From assembly GCA_948470475.1 (NCBI GenBank), contig OX419345.1, positions 18,724,739 through 18,788,738 on the forward strand: a stretch of DNA of 64,000 bases. Reading direction: 5' to 3'. The DNA is from Galaxea fascicularis (Eukaryota; Cnidaria; Anthozoa; Scleractinia; Euphylliidae). The stretch's first letter is position 1, and each line of letters starts with the position of its first letter. Made by a program: the position numbers and the translations under genes. The notes beneath the pieces were generated by a model. It had not been told where the DNA came from, made no database searches, and saw only the letters and a list, made by a program, of their open reading frames with translations. Of the stretch, positions 45,227-58,200 are shown piece after piece.

Positions 45227-48200
45227 CTGAAAAAAGAAGCAATGGGCACTCCTTCAATGACACCTTCATGTTTTGAATTTACTGTAGCTCAACATTAAGA
45301 TGCACTTTAATTTGACATTTCCCATTGTAAAAATCCTAATCTTTGGAAGATTTAAGGAATCAGTATCTAGGTTAAATGACTGTGGTTTAAGAAATAGAGT
45401 ATCCTAGTCAGGGCCGTCACTAATGTTTGAAGTAGGTAGGGATATACAAAAAATAGCCAAGGATTATAGTTGATGTAGTGAAGTCAACATGCTGGTTTTA
45501 ATATCAAAGTGGTTGGAGATGTACACTGTACCTCGAAATACAAAGTGAAAATCCCTAGCCTCCAGCCCTTAATGACAGCCCTGCTGGTTGTGCATACAAC
45601 ATTCTGAGTATGCCATACCAAATTGAACAATTCACTGAAAAGCAAAGGAAAATGTCCATTTCAATGTAACATACACTGTACAAGTAAATTCACCTGTAAA
45701 ACTGATTGTCAGCTTTGTCCTTCAGAGGGGTTATGGAATTCTGAGACCTTTGCATGTACAATAGTTTTTTCCGATTAAAAAATGCATGAGAAAATGTAAA
45801 ACTTAGAGCTCTGATGTGTTGCCATGGACACCATTCATACATCAAAACAATTACAGCTATTAAAGTATTGCCCAGCAATAAAGGTGTTAAGATAGCTATT
45901 CACAGTTCTCACATAATCATTTTTCACATATCAGATAATCAGTGGTGATCTTACAGTTTTTGGTTATCTTGTTAGCTGCATGGGTAAAATTCTCAAACAG
46001 CCTCACGATTACTTATGCACACATCTTCTGACTCTCAAGAAATCTTGGTTGTTGTTTTGTTCATGAAGTATATTGTGTAAGTAAGCTTATTTGAATATTG
46101 AATCCATAAGCATAAGCTTTTTACTTAAACTAAAGCTTAAGTTTAATTAAAATACTTGTTAGGTAATAAAAATAATAAGCTTTCTTAATTAGGCTTTTAA
46201 GTTATATTAATTATTGTGAAGCAATATTTCGAACCACTATGTAGTAAAGAGCCAGCTCTGGCCCCTTGTATAAAAATATAGTACAGTACTTAGCTGAGCG
46301 ACAAACTTCTTGCCAACGAACGTGGTTTAATGTAACCGGCAATCACAGTTGTAAGCGAACACGTCGCCATACACTCAAACTTACTTCAAAAAACAAAAGT
46401 TCCTTCCTCAAAACATAAACGACAGCATCCCTCCAATTCCAAAGAAGATATTTTCTAGGGTAATAGGTGATCCTGTAAATCGATAACGTTGCTAAACACC
46501 TCTAAACGAGCGAAATGTAAGGAAAAAGGCTCCTACGCCAGCTACGCCAGCCACCATCTTTAACGCTGCGAAGAGACTGGAAACTAGAATCATGGAAGTG
46601 CAAGGTTACTAAGCAGAGTGGATTTTTGTCGGAGGGTGGTAAGGGAAGGAGGGGGGAGGGGGGCTATATCACGTTTCACGGGGAACAAAACGGTTCTGTC
46701 CTTTCGCAATTCATAAAAAACAAAGATATAATGAAAATCATGGTTCACGGCGAATTAAACATTAATTATTCGTTTCACATAAAATAATTTTGGAAAATCA
46801 CCCTTCACGGCTACTATGGAAATCACGATTCACGAAGAAAAAAGTAGCCATTTCACATTTCACGGGGAAAAAAAGAGCCGATTACGAGTCACGAAAATAC
46901 CATCTTAAAACTAGCTCTCACGATTTAATACACAGTTTGACCTTTGAAATAAAAAGCTATCAATTAAGTAAACCGCATGTGGCTTTTGCCTAGATAGTAT
47001 ATATTACGAATTTTGTAACTAGTATTTTTATAGTAGAACCTGTAGTGTAACTGATGCTATTTGATTTGATTTGATTTTGATTTGCCTATCGATATTTCCT
47101 ACGACCTTAACCATTTTTACTAGGTTGGTCGATGGACTCATGTCAATACCAGTCCCCGGCCACTTGAGCATTGCCGGAAAAAAGTCACGTGATTTCCTGC
47201 TGATATATTAGTTTAAATCGGCTCGATAGGAAAGGAGATAAGGGTTCCAGTTTCAGTGGTATCCGGTCTAATAGTGTGCGGCCTGGTTTTAAGTAAAGAA
47301 ATTTATGTTGACGGCATTTTACATAGACCGTTTAGGGGAAGGTGCCGGGAGCCCACTTTTTGTGGAAAAAAAATACATTTAGTAAGATATATTTCCAAAA
47401 TGAAAAGCATTTTCACAGGACAATGGCGGCCGGCTACAACTGGCGGACCTCGCAACAAAACATCCAAATTTATGATTGTTCCGTTCACCAGTTTTAGAAT
47501 GAAGAGACAGTAGCGAGTCCCGCACTTTAAACACTACTCCGCGGGTACTGTTTTAATTTAGTCAAGTTAGGTGAATTACCGAGATGTATCCTTCAAAAAC
47601 TTCGTAAAGGGAAGCGTATTCACGATAGATACTACTATCAACACAGAACTGACTGGAAGATGTGCGACTTTCAATGAGGAGTTAGTTTCAGATGCTGCTC
47701 TGCCAACTGAGCGGGCTCAGCACATACCTCGGGAGTATAAAAGTCCGAAAATATATTACTGAATAAAAGAACTTAACTAGGGGACATTTAATTGCATAAT
47801 TGCACACAAAACATTTAAATTTTTCATGAGTCATGGGAAATTTCCTGTTAAACCGAAACCTCGATAGGTTTGTAAGGCCTTCAAGATGTTTGCCTAAAAT
47901 GACTTAGCCGGACGAGAGAACGCTTTGAATGATATGAGTGAAAGCACATACATACACGGCACAAAGTTTCCATTAAGATGTCATGTTGCATTGCCGATAG
48001 GCAAACTGCCAAAGAAGTCAATTTCCAAATGTAGGAGGGTTTACTTAATATAATATTCTCGGCAAGAAACGTTGTCTTTTCGCAAACATACGCATAGATA
48101 GAAAGTTCTCAGTATCGAGTTTCGCAGTCTTCCCTCAGTGTTCTTATGATCTGGAATGCGCCTTTGCCGGCGAAGACTTTGTTACGGTTTTATGTTTTCT

Positions 48201-49252
48201 TTTTAGCAGCTTGAGTTTGCAATGTCTTGGCAAAATAGGAATCAGTAACCGCTTGTAAATAAGTTATTACTTCGGACCGAGAAGCGGTTAATGAAAATGT
48301 AAATATATTGGATGCATGCCATCTAGAGCCACTTCAGACTAAACTCAAACCAAACCTCTACTAACTTGACAAGTCCTATCAGTTTCACTTTCAGAGCCGT
48401 TTTGTAGTTGTTACCTCCTGAACGACCTACCAGCAACTCAGACGGAATTTCAACGCTCATTCGGAGGGTGCTAGGAAATTAATGTGCCAAAACATCATTG
48501 TGTTTGACCACATTTACCAGGTTTGCATGTTTAGCTCAAAGGTTTCTCCTCGGTGCTGCACCATTAAAATTCTTTGCTCACGCAACTTTATAGCAGAACT
48601 TCATCTGTAACTGTATAAGGTTGTTTATCAACAAGCAAACGCGGGAATTTTGCGGCTTCACTGCACTTTATTGAAGCACTTCAAAAAGTTAAGACTCCCA
48701 GTAACGTGAGACAATACCAAATGGGATGTCTTGTCTTTTATTCAATTTTGAAATTACTGCCATTTCAATTAGTCTTTTATATTCGACAGTTTGTTTTTCC
48801 ATAAAGCAAACAACCCCCTTCGGAATTTTAAAATGGCCAATTCGAATCATTCTCGCCAAAAATCTTTTGAAAGATGCCATTCTAGGAGAGCGAATTCCCC
48901 CGAACAAATTTCAAAGCAAGTATTTGCCATCGTCCTGTAAATATATTTACAGTGCAACTAGATTAGATGTCGGGATATACAGCAATTAATCAACGTGCAC
49001 CTGCCTCCAAATTTGGCGATATGCAAGCCCATTGGTCGAACAATGCGCATAACGGCTATTTATAATCTGAAAATATTCCAGACAAATTTGAATTATAGAG
49101 CAAAGATGTATTCGCGAATTTTCTTGAGGAGCGCCTTTAAAATGAATTTTACGTGCCTGCTTGCGCAGGATTGAGTCCAGCCTTATCATTGACCAGTTGT
49201 AGGAGCACAATATCATTTGTGAAAACATTGACGAAGAATTTACACTTTAACA
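45227..49252. other. Intergenic between GDPGP1 copy B and protease gene
   Basis: The two genes are divergently oriented here, so both promoters should lie in this stretch. No TATA box or CpG-rich core was obvious. A probable untranslated first exon of copy B lies somewhere upstream of 45227. The frame at 47256-47513 (85 codons) shows no domain. The repeat at 46640-46970 is listed separately. Confidence 0.45.
46640..46970. repeat. Degenerate TTCACGG-rich repeat
   Basis: The motif TTTCACGG, GGTTCACGG, CTTCACGG or GATTCACGA recurs about every 20-60 bases, often followed by a run of A and a purine stretch (for example CACGGGGAACAAAA and CACGGGGAAAAAAA). Ends are indistinct and no inverted termini were found. 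Unknown family. Confidence 0.5.
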
Positions 49253-52200
49253 ATGCGAGCGGTCAGGAGATCTATTTCTTCAGTTCTTCAGGTACCATTC
49301 TCTCTATTTTAGTAACAGAAACAATTTATTAGTCAAGGAGATGTACTTTAGCAACTCTAACAACTGGTTTTATTGATTAACAGGGTCTCGTGCTCCTCGC
49401 AGGCCTTGCTTCCAGTGTTGGTAAGTCTCAGCTGTTAATCTCGTAAGTATTACGTACCAAATCGTTACGCAGATTTGGGGGTTCGAAGAGCAATGTAAGT
49501 AGTAAAGCGCTCATCGGTTTAACGGTCTGTTTAATTTAAGGGACGTTTCACACAGATGTGCCACCCAACAGTTTTCATGTTTCATTGTATACTAAGTGCT
49601 TTTGTCCGGGCACAGAAATCAAAGGGGTAAAAGTGAGCTCACGCTTTCGACAATCCTAGAATTGGATCATCGCCACAAATAGCATCTGTGTTTCCAATTA
49701 AATGACTTAAGGGATATTTACCTAATTTAGGACAGAGATTCCCTACGTTACTGTATACTGGCAGTTAGAGCTGTTGTCTTTTCATAGTATGCTCATCGCG
49801 CTCCGTACTTTTAACACAAAATGTTATAAAATAAAACTCCCACGCTACAGTTACATTAACGGTACACGGGTACTCCCATCAAAATGCCCGAAACAGCCCT
49901 TCTTGTATTTAATTACTTTAATCATTACAACGCCTTCGCAAATTGCTGCTGTTATCCAAAATAGGGTTCAAGTTTTTCTATGCCAAGTCTCAGATAATTG
50001 ATGGCACATAAGTATCGGATTATACTTCCATTTGCTGTTACGCATTTACGTAATTTGCTAGAACAATGCACTAATTTGGAAATTGTCAGCGCACGAAACC
50101 GTCTAAACTACGAAGTAAGAAAATACTCTGAAAACTTGAAATTGATTTTCATAAAGTTGGCTTCTGGTCGAGCCAAGGTGAACTGGAATGCAAAATAAAC
50201 GATAAGACGGGGAAAGCTAGATTTGGCTCTCACATATTTCTCATGCTGGAATACGTTCCCTTGGAGAATATATGCAGAGAATCACTCACAGAACGCGGAG
50301 AATCACAGTTGAAGATATCATTAACGTTTTGTTTAATTTTTTCTCGATATCGGAAATGGATATTAAGATATTCCGATTTTAGAAACGCTTTACAGTTGAA
50401 TCGAAATAACACTGAGAGGGAGCAGTTTTTTCCAAAGTTATTTAAATCGACCATCGTCTTTGCTTGGTTTGGAATCATAACTTACGTTGCTCTAATAACT
50501 CTAGAGTCTGTAAATTACCGTTGGGTTGAAATTGTTAATTACACTTTTTCATGATTCTGGTGAACTGATATTGGTTCTACGGAAGTCACTTCGTATTACA
50601 GGTCTGAATTTTTTCAGCCAAGCTGTATTTAAGTACAGGATTACAAGTTGCGTCAATCATAGGTGTCAATATAGTTGATAGCACACACTCCTCGTGCTGG
50701 TTGGGCAATCAAGTGAAACAGACACGGCACGTTTTGGTTACCACTAAAAAACCGGAAATATCTCAATCTAGATGAGAACCAAATTCCTTCTGAGATGAAA
50801 TGAGAAAGATCAGAGATGTTTGCAGGTGCAAATATAAAATGACAACCTCGGGTTGAAATCTTTTCCTCCAGTTTTTACATAACGAAACAAATAGTGATTT
50901 ACCATTTCACGAACTTTAAGAATGCCTTTTTTCCTCACAAGTGCGACAATCTTCATTTGTTTTCCTCGTTGATATGAAACTATATTGTACGCCAAAACTC
51001 CAATTCCTGAAACCATGGAGAAGCTTTATTCCCATGTATGACCAGCATCTAAAATCTCCCTACAATGTCATTAGGAAATCTGATAAATAAGTTGTAAGAA
51101 TAAAACTCTTTATCAATCAAACGTATTTGTATCGCGAGATTAATTCCCTGCAAACTTCAATATAGATCACAATCTTCCTATCAATACTTTGAGCTTGTAT
51201 TGCCCAAATAGGGGCTGAAAAGCTCAAAGATGCCGGATAAGTTTAAAACGCGATCGCCGAAGCGCACTTGTCGATGTTATTCTACAGTATGCAAATGGGA
51301 TTTCACTGTCCGACATTATTTCCATAGAAAGGCTTTCAAAGTAATGTGATAGCTCGCAACAAACAAACTTTTATAACCGGTTCTGTGCAAAGGTGCCACC
51401 GATTTGATCTGTGCAACTAATTTTATTAGCTGAACAAGATATGATCTGTGTGATAGCATCATATTATCTTACAATTTAATTAATCAGAAGATTTTGCTTT
51501 TATTCCTTTGTTTTTGTCAGCCAGTTTTTCTAAGTGATAAATATGTTTCTTATTGCACAGATATCGCTTAAAGTGCAATTGCCTACATTGGTTGAAGCAA
51601 TTTTCTTATTTTACTATCCGAGTAAACGCACACACACACACACACACACAAAAACGCTGGAATTGTAAATGCCTTGAACGCTAATTTTTTTAATTAGCCA
51701 TTGATGGACAAACGACCAGATTTCAATTTGTACGTGCCTGTGATCGGATTGTTGTAAGACATTTTAAATAATTTATGCCTAGTTTGTTCCATCTGTTTTG
51801 CTCAGAATTTTTTGTGAGCCATATATTTCTCAATGCAATGGTTTATTTCGGCTGCTCACTTAGAATTGTTGAGGCAAGAAATAATTTCGCTTGTCTAAAA
51901 AGGCATGTTGAAAGCAAGTCAAATATGTATGTCCGACGATTTTCTCAAAACCTATAATTTTCCTTAGGTTTACCACAAACAACGGCCTCGAAAACACTCG
52001 TGGGGAGTAGCACGCTTGCGTTGTCACCACCGGCGTTAACGTCATGATTAGCTTATAGTTTCCTTCATATTCCGGCTAAATGTTGCTGGATGATGACAAG
52101 AACTATAGGGTATCTGACAGTTTTCGATAAACGTGAGCTTGATACAGGATATCTATGTCTCTCGGGTGCTCGGGTGAAAATGTTTCACTGTTTTGTGAAA

Positions 52201-55200
52201 GTGCGCTGAAGAAGTGTAAACGGTTTACACCTCTTCAGCGCACTTTCAAATAAGCCTTAACAAGTCTTCCATTGCTCTCCTTTTTTAATTTCGTTGATTA
52301 AATTAAACGTCGTCTCGTTACATGTCACATGACAATCAACTTTCCTTTGTCTAATGGCCCGCGTTGTTTTCAATCAAAGGGATAACTAGACACCGTTACA
52401 TTATTGCCAGAGAAGGCCAAAAAAAAAGGCTCCCGGGTTTAAGCTTTTAAGTCTAGTATAACCTGCTAACAGGCTCTCCATTTGGGTTATTCCAGGAGAT
52501 GGTCGCGTCGATTTGCTCATGTGCAAACAGCCTTGCAAACAAGCAAGCGAGTGATTTGCTTCTCTTATTAAAAGATATGGGATAAATGTATCATTTGTTC
52601 TTGCATAGAATCTCCAAGTAGCTAGGACTCTTGCATTCCTCCCTACAACGACTCGTCAACCAAATGCTTAAGACAGCTTTCAGACTGGAAATTGCAGACG
52701 TGTGAATACACGAGCCAGACATAAACATTGAATTCTTCATATTAAGAATGATGCAAATTAATCCACTCTTATTTTATTTTATTTTTTTTTATTTAAAAGC
52801 TATGTCATGGTGACTTTTAGGTCATTTGAAGCTCAGGGACCATTGCTGACAAAACCAAAATGTTCCGCTAGAACACTAAAGGAAAGATATCAATTCAAGC
52901 TATTTTCCCAAATGGCAACGAAACCATAATCTGTAACAGTCGGATATTTGTTTCCACAGCACAAGAAGAGAACTTAAAAACGCTGGCCCAGTACAATTCA
53001 ATCCTTGCCACCCCAAGTGAAAGAGGCTTATTTGAGAGTTTTTAAATTGGCAATAAAAATAGATTTAAACTAAAACTAGCTGAAACATTTTTGAGGCTTT
53101 TCTTTGCTTCCAATAGATATCTTTTTCAACTTGTCAAAGTAACAAAAATTAGTGCAATTTTAAGGCCATTTTACAACTTTTGAAATCGATAGACTTTTTA
53201 GCTAGTACAAGTACCCATCAATGATGGAGTAAGTAAGGTATTGCCATCAAACCTGTAGGCATGACACTATGCAAAGTACAGCTGCCATTTTTAAATATAT
53301 TATGAGAGATGGGATTTTCTAGATCCATAAGAGGTCTTTTATTCCAAGTATTGTTTGACCAAAGGCTATTGCTAGGAATTGAAAGAGACGATTGATTGAT
53401 CTTAGCTGATTAAAACAGCTTCATAGACCCAGCAAAAGGTCTACACGTGATGGGGAAAGGAGCTTCAGGTATTGTTTTCTTTTTCTTTGGCAATTATTTT
53501 CGTGGTATACTTGTTAATTTGCGGCTCACGTGCAATAATTTTAAGCGATACTGACTCAGCTTGCGGTGCATGAATCCAGGAAATATAGTATAGTATATAG
53601 TATATCCGGATACCGCTTTCTTTCATGTCGCCTGAACCACTTTAGAGATATTAAGGACGGAAGTTGCCAAGACGTTTATATCAGCAAGTCGGAAATTTAG
53701 GGTTCTATATACTCAACATGCAGGATCGATTTCTTTTCGATTTTGTGTTTTATTGTGGCTTCCTTTGTTTCGCTTGGGTTGAGGCTTGTTTTCTGTTTGT
53801 TTTCTCTACAACTCCGGTGAAGGGTATCTTTTTTAAATATACCGTTGCGTTCTTAAGTTTCAATCCAAGGTCCTGTAGATTTTGAAAAACCACCCAAGAG
53901 AACAAGAGGGCGTTTTGAATAAGCCTTTTGTTCACTAGTCAAACAAAACGGGCTACTATGATAACTTTGATTTGTTCGGCTTCTGACTTACATTCATTAT
54001 CAACTCTAGTGCACAATATGGTAAGGAATTGTGGTCTAATTTGTCGAATGCGTATCAGTATCTTCATCGAAAATGCCACTCAGTTTCTTCTTCCGAAAAG
54101 TAACAAATGCATCAATTTATTTATGTTACGAAAGTTCAAGGTAAAAATCTGCTTGTAAATTGAAATCTGTAGCCTAGATATAATTTACTCATGGTCTTTG
54201 CCAATATCTGAAGCCAGACCCTCCATACTTGCACATACTTCCCGTATGGCACACATGGGCACAGGGGCGCAGTAAAGCGACTGTCCAACGAGTTGATTGT
54301 TCTGATCGAGAGACCCAGTTTACAAGTTACACAGGTCTTTTTTTTTAGAAAGTTTTTCTGGTTTCTTTTCTGTAATGCTCTTATTTCATTCATTATTTTC
54401 ATGGACTAAACATAAATCAAATCAAAACTAGTGAAAACCTGCGTCTGGAAATCAAACCTTTTGCGCAAGTTTACTTACTGCCAAAGTGTTGAATACTCTA
54501 TGCACTGCCTGTGGAACGCAGAAAGTGTCAGCCCATTTACCAGTGACTAATCAAAGAAAAACGCAGGTAATACTGCAACGAAATTTCTTTGACACCTGAA
54601 AAATCCCAAATTAAAAGTTGTGGCTAATGTTTGGGCTGCTCCATTCCACAAGAGAACCGCAACTTTGTTTTCTAACCGAGAAGGGCCCGTTAACATTATC
54701 TTAATCGATTAATTCATATTTTAGGCGTCAGCGTTTATATGTGGGTAGTTTCCTTCAAAGCTGGCTTAGTTTTGTATATTAAATTAGGGGATGCTATGCA
54801 GGGATTTGTATGCAAGGGCGAGTGTAATTATTCATACGTGCCATGCATATAATTAAGTATCTTATGCTCGGTTTTAATCTGATACTGCCGTATTAATTAA
54901 AGGCTAAGTTTAGGCCAAGTCTCTCAATTACTTCTCCATTTTTCGTGTATTAAGCCCAGTTAGTATTGGCGCTTGGTATTAAAGTACTGTTTCTACTGAT
55001 ACCGGTGTGTTACCAAATATACGTTTCTGTAAGCCTGCCGCAAAGGCCAAGTTTAGCCTAAATCATCCAGTTCAGGTGTCTCATCATAAATATAAATAAC
55101 CTTCGCCAAGGTGTGTAAAAACATACGTAGATATACCAGTATCAGTTTGGTAGAAAACAACAACAAGATAGGGCTATCACCCAAAAGTGTAAATAAAGCA

Positions 55201-58200
55201 CTTTATAGCTTTGTTGGGAATTTACTAATCCTTTCCGATGGCAAAATAACGTATGTACGAGAGCGTCTGGTTTCCGAGTTAGAATCAATAGGGACCTTTA
55301 GATTTGAGTACGAATACGAGATCGAGTACGAGTACGACTTTTCAAATCCTGTTCGCGTGCTTAAGATAATCACTAGTGACACCAATCTTGTTTCTACAAT
55401 CTCCGGTTCTACTGGTAAGTAATAAGGAAGACTGAGGATTCAGGGGAGGTGATTGGTTTGAAATTAGAAATTCGTACTCTTAGTCGATCTCGTACTCGTA
55501 CTCAAATCTAAAGGTCCCTAGTATCACTTCATAGTCCACCAATAAGGTTTCCCGAATCTGATTGGTTTACACTTATCATATGACGGCCAGAAAATTTACC
55601 GATGTGCAGCGTCTGCTACGAAACATCCTAGTAGTAGTTTTCATTGAAGGGTTAACCCTTTCCATCCCATGGTGATCACCATCTAACTTCTCCTTATCAT
55701 ATCACTAGTTTGTTAAGCATACAGGGCATGAGAATACAGGAAATGATTACCAGGAATCAGTTGAGTTAACGTTCATACAAATTCTCCCAACATGTAACAT
55801 AAGGAATAACTGAGAACTGTAAGGAGAATATACATTTTGATACTTGATGAAAGAGTTAAAAGTAGCAATAAATGACTCGTATACAAAATCTTTAAAATTT
55901 GTGAGAGCAACTAGCAGTGAAAAAGCGTCTCTCTTTTGTCTAAATGCCATTAACTGTATTTCTGAAAAGGCGACAAAGCAAACCCCTCAGATGTAATTAT
56001 TATCTATCCATAAGGCTTGATACTTAAGGTGTATTGTCATAAAAGACCTTTTGATGGAAATACTTTCGGTGTCTGTTTTTATGAAAAATTAAAATAGAAT
56101 TGCATGACGTTTTGCATGACGTTCATACTCGACAGGAGTCCTATATTAACTAAAAAACAGCAAAAAAAAAAAAAGAGTGAGACAATGCGCTCAAAATAAA
56201 ATACATGGAAAATAATGCAAAATAAATATAATGGGACAAGAATGAGATCATCAACTGAGATATTCTCTTTTTTTATTTTTTGGATGACAACGTTGTCACC
56301 CTTTTGACTATGAAAAAGAAAGTGCACAGAATTGTACACATTCAATCTCGTCCAGCCAGTCATTCATAGTTATAAGGCCTCAAGTAGCCAAAAATTAAGG
56401 AAAATAGTGGCGATTTGGTACATGACCAATTCCACACTCAGACAAGCTCGGACTTCTGATTTTGGCAATGAAATAACATACTGAGGTGTAACTGACTGTG
56501 CAATTGGTACTATTTATTTCTGTGCCGTGAGAGTGACAATGCATATTAGAGCTATTCCACAGAGCTTTCCACTGAGTGACACTGCTTATTACGCAGTTCA
56601 AGATAAATGTAACTTCGAAGGGGGTCATTAACTGAGAGCATATGATTGGTACTTCCGGGTCTCATATCGTGCGACACAGCTTGTTTTTAACTTTGAGTTT
56701 GTTGACGAAATCCTATCTTAAGTACAACCACTCAAACAAAGGAAGCCGCTTTAACCTGTGCATTCTTCTGCAACTATGTAGAGTTAAAAGAAAAGTTTTA
56801 ACGTTTGATTGTGATGGCGAAATTCTAAAGACTGACTCATATGCTGCACAAGGTCGCAATTGCTTCTCGTAATTCGAGTGAAAGCTGTAGAAAAATTCAT
56901 TCCACTGGCACTTTTTGAGCCACTAGTTGCTTCTGACTTGGCTGAAATGGTAATAGAAAATACACTTGTTTGGGCTGTGAAAACAAGTGCCTTAATTGGA
57001 TGCTGAAGACATTAAGCTTGCAGATAGATTACGTCAGACAAAATTTAATACTTTGCATAGAGAAAGAATAGTTTCTCAGACCCACACAACTTTGATTTCG
57101 TCAATTGATGATATCCTTCAAAGACCTCCCTTGATCAGCCAATACTGTGGTGAAACTTTTCTCATTATATAGCTTGAATTGCATTTTTAGAACTTACGAC
57201 GACGCCGTGTAATGGGTCTTTACGTAGTTTTCTTTTAACGTATTTTCAGTTAGCATTATGTGATTAGCTCGTCGGTTCAACTAAGGCTTATTCTTTACGC
57301 CATTGTCATTACATGTCATTTACTATATAATGGTCAACGGCAAGTCATATCAGAGCGACTGAACGTGATATCCATAAAAGAGTGGAATTGAGGAATAAGC
57401 ACCATTACAGTTAATAAAGATGTTTTGATGGTTGGATAAGTGTTTGGTTTTGAAGCTGCCGTGATTTAAGTGGACACCTTAAGCTTGTCTCTTTAACAAG
57501 ATAGATGATATATTAGAAGTGATCTAGACATAGGAGAATATTGGTAGAGTGCATCACATAAGTAAAATGTTTTGAGGCCAAATTGCTAGTGCACTCTCTT
57601 GAAATGTCACGGAGCCTGTTGGTACCACCAAAACAGTTTGCGGTTTGGAGCACGTATTTGTTTTCATTTCTTAGTCATCAAGATGGGACCAAGTGAAGAA
57701 GGGTCCGATTTCACCGGATTTGAAATCCCTTCTGTTTGGGCTAATATTCTATTTGTATAACTATCTTAATACTGTTTATCCGTTTTAACTCAAATTATCA
57801 GTAATTCAGTTGAGTTTTTTTGAGTGAATTTTTAAGCGTGTCAGTTTAAGCTTGCACCGCGGCGTAAGTCAGAAGAAATGTCAAAGGACGAATGGCACAA
57901 CGAACCCGCGACCCCAGGATGTCGGTCAAGCATGAATACATGTACAATTCCTTTGGCTTACTCACAATGCAATGGGAAAAGACTGCCGGCCTTGGAGGTG
58001 TGGAATCCGTGGATTCGATACATGTGACACAATGCATCTGAATTGAGATAGTTGAAACATACACTTCCTGAGTGGATTGCACTGAGACCGGCACAGTCTC
58101 TGCTGATGCCACTAGCAGGTTTTTGTCACGGACGGTGAATGGTAAATCACTCAGAATTTATTGGACTGAAACTCTTCGCATTCCTGAATTGGTTATATAT

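Noticed and set aside
50243..50554. 103-codon plus-strand frame with a hydrophobic end, in the long protease intron
   Set aside because: Could suggest a membrane segment, but there are no acceptor/donor pair in phase 1 and no cysteines typical of this gene's modules.
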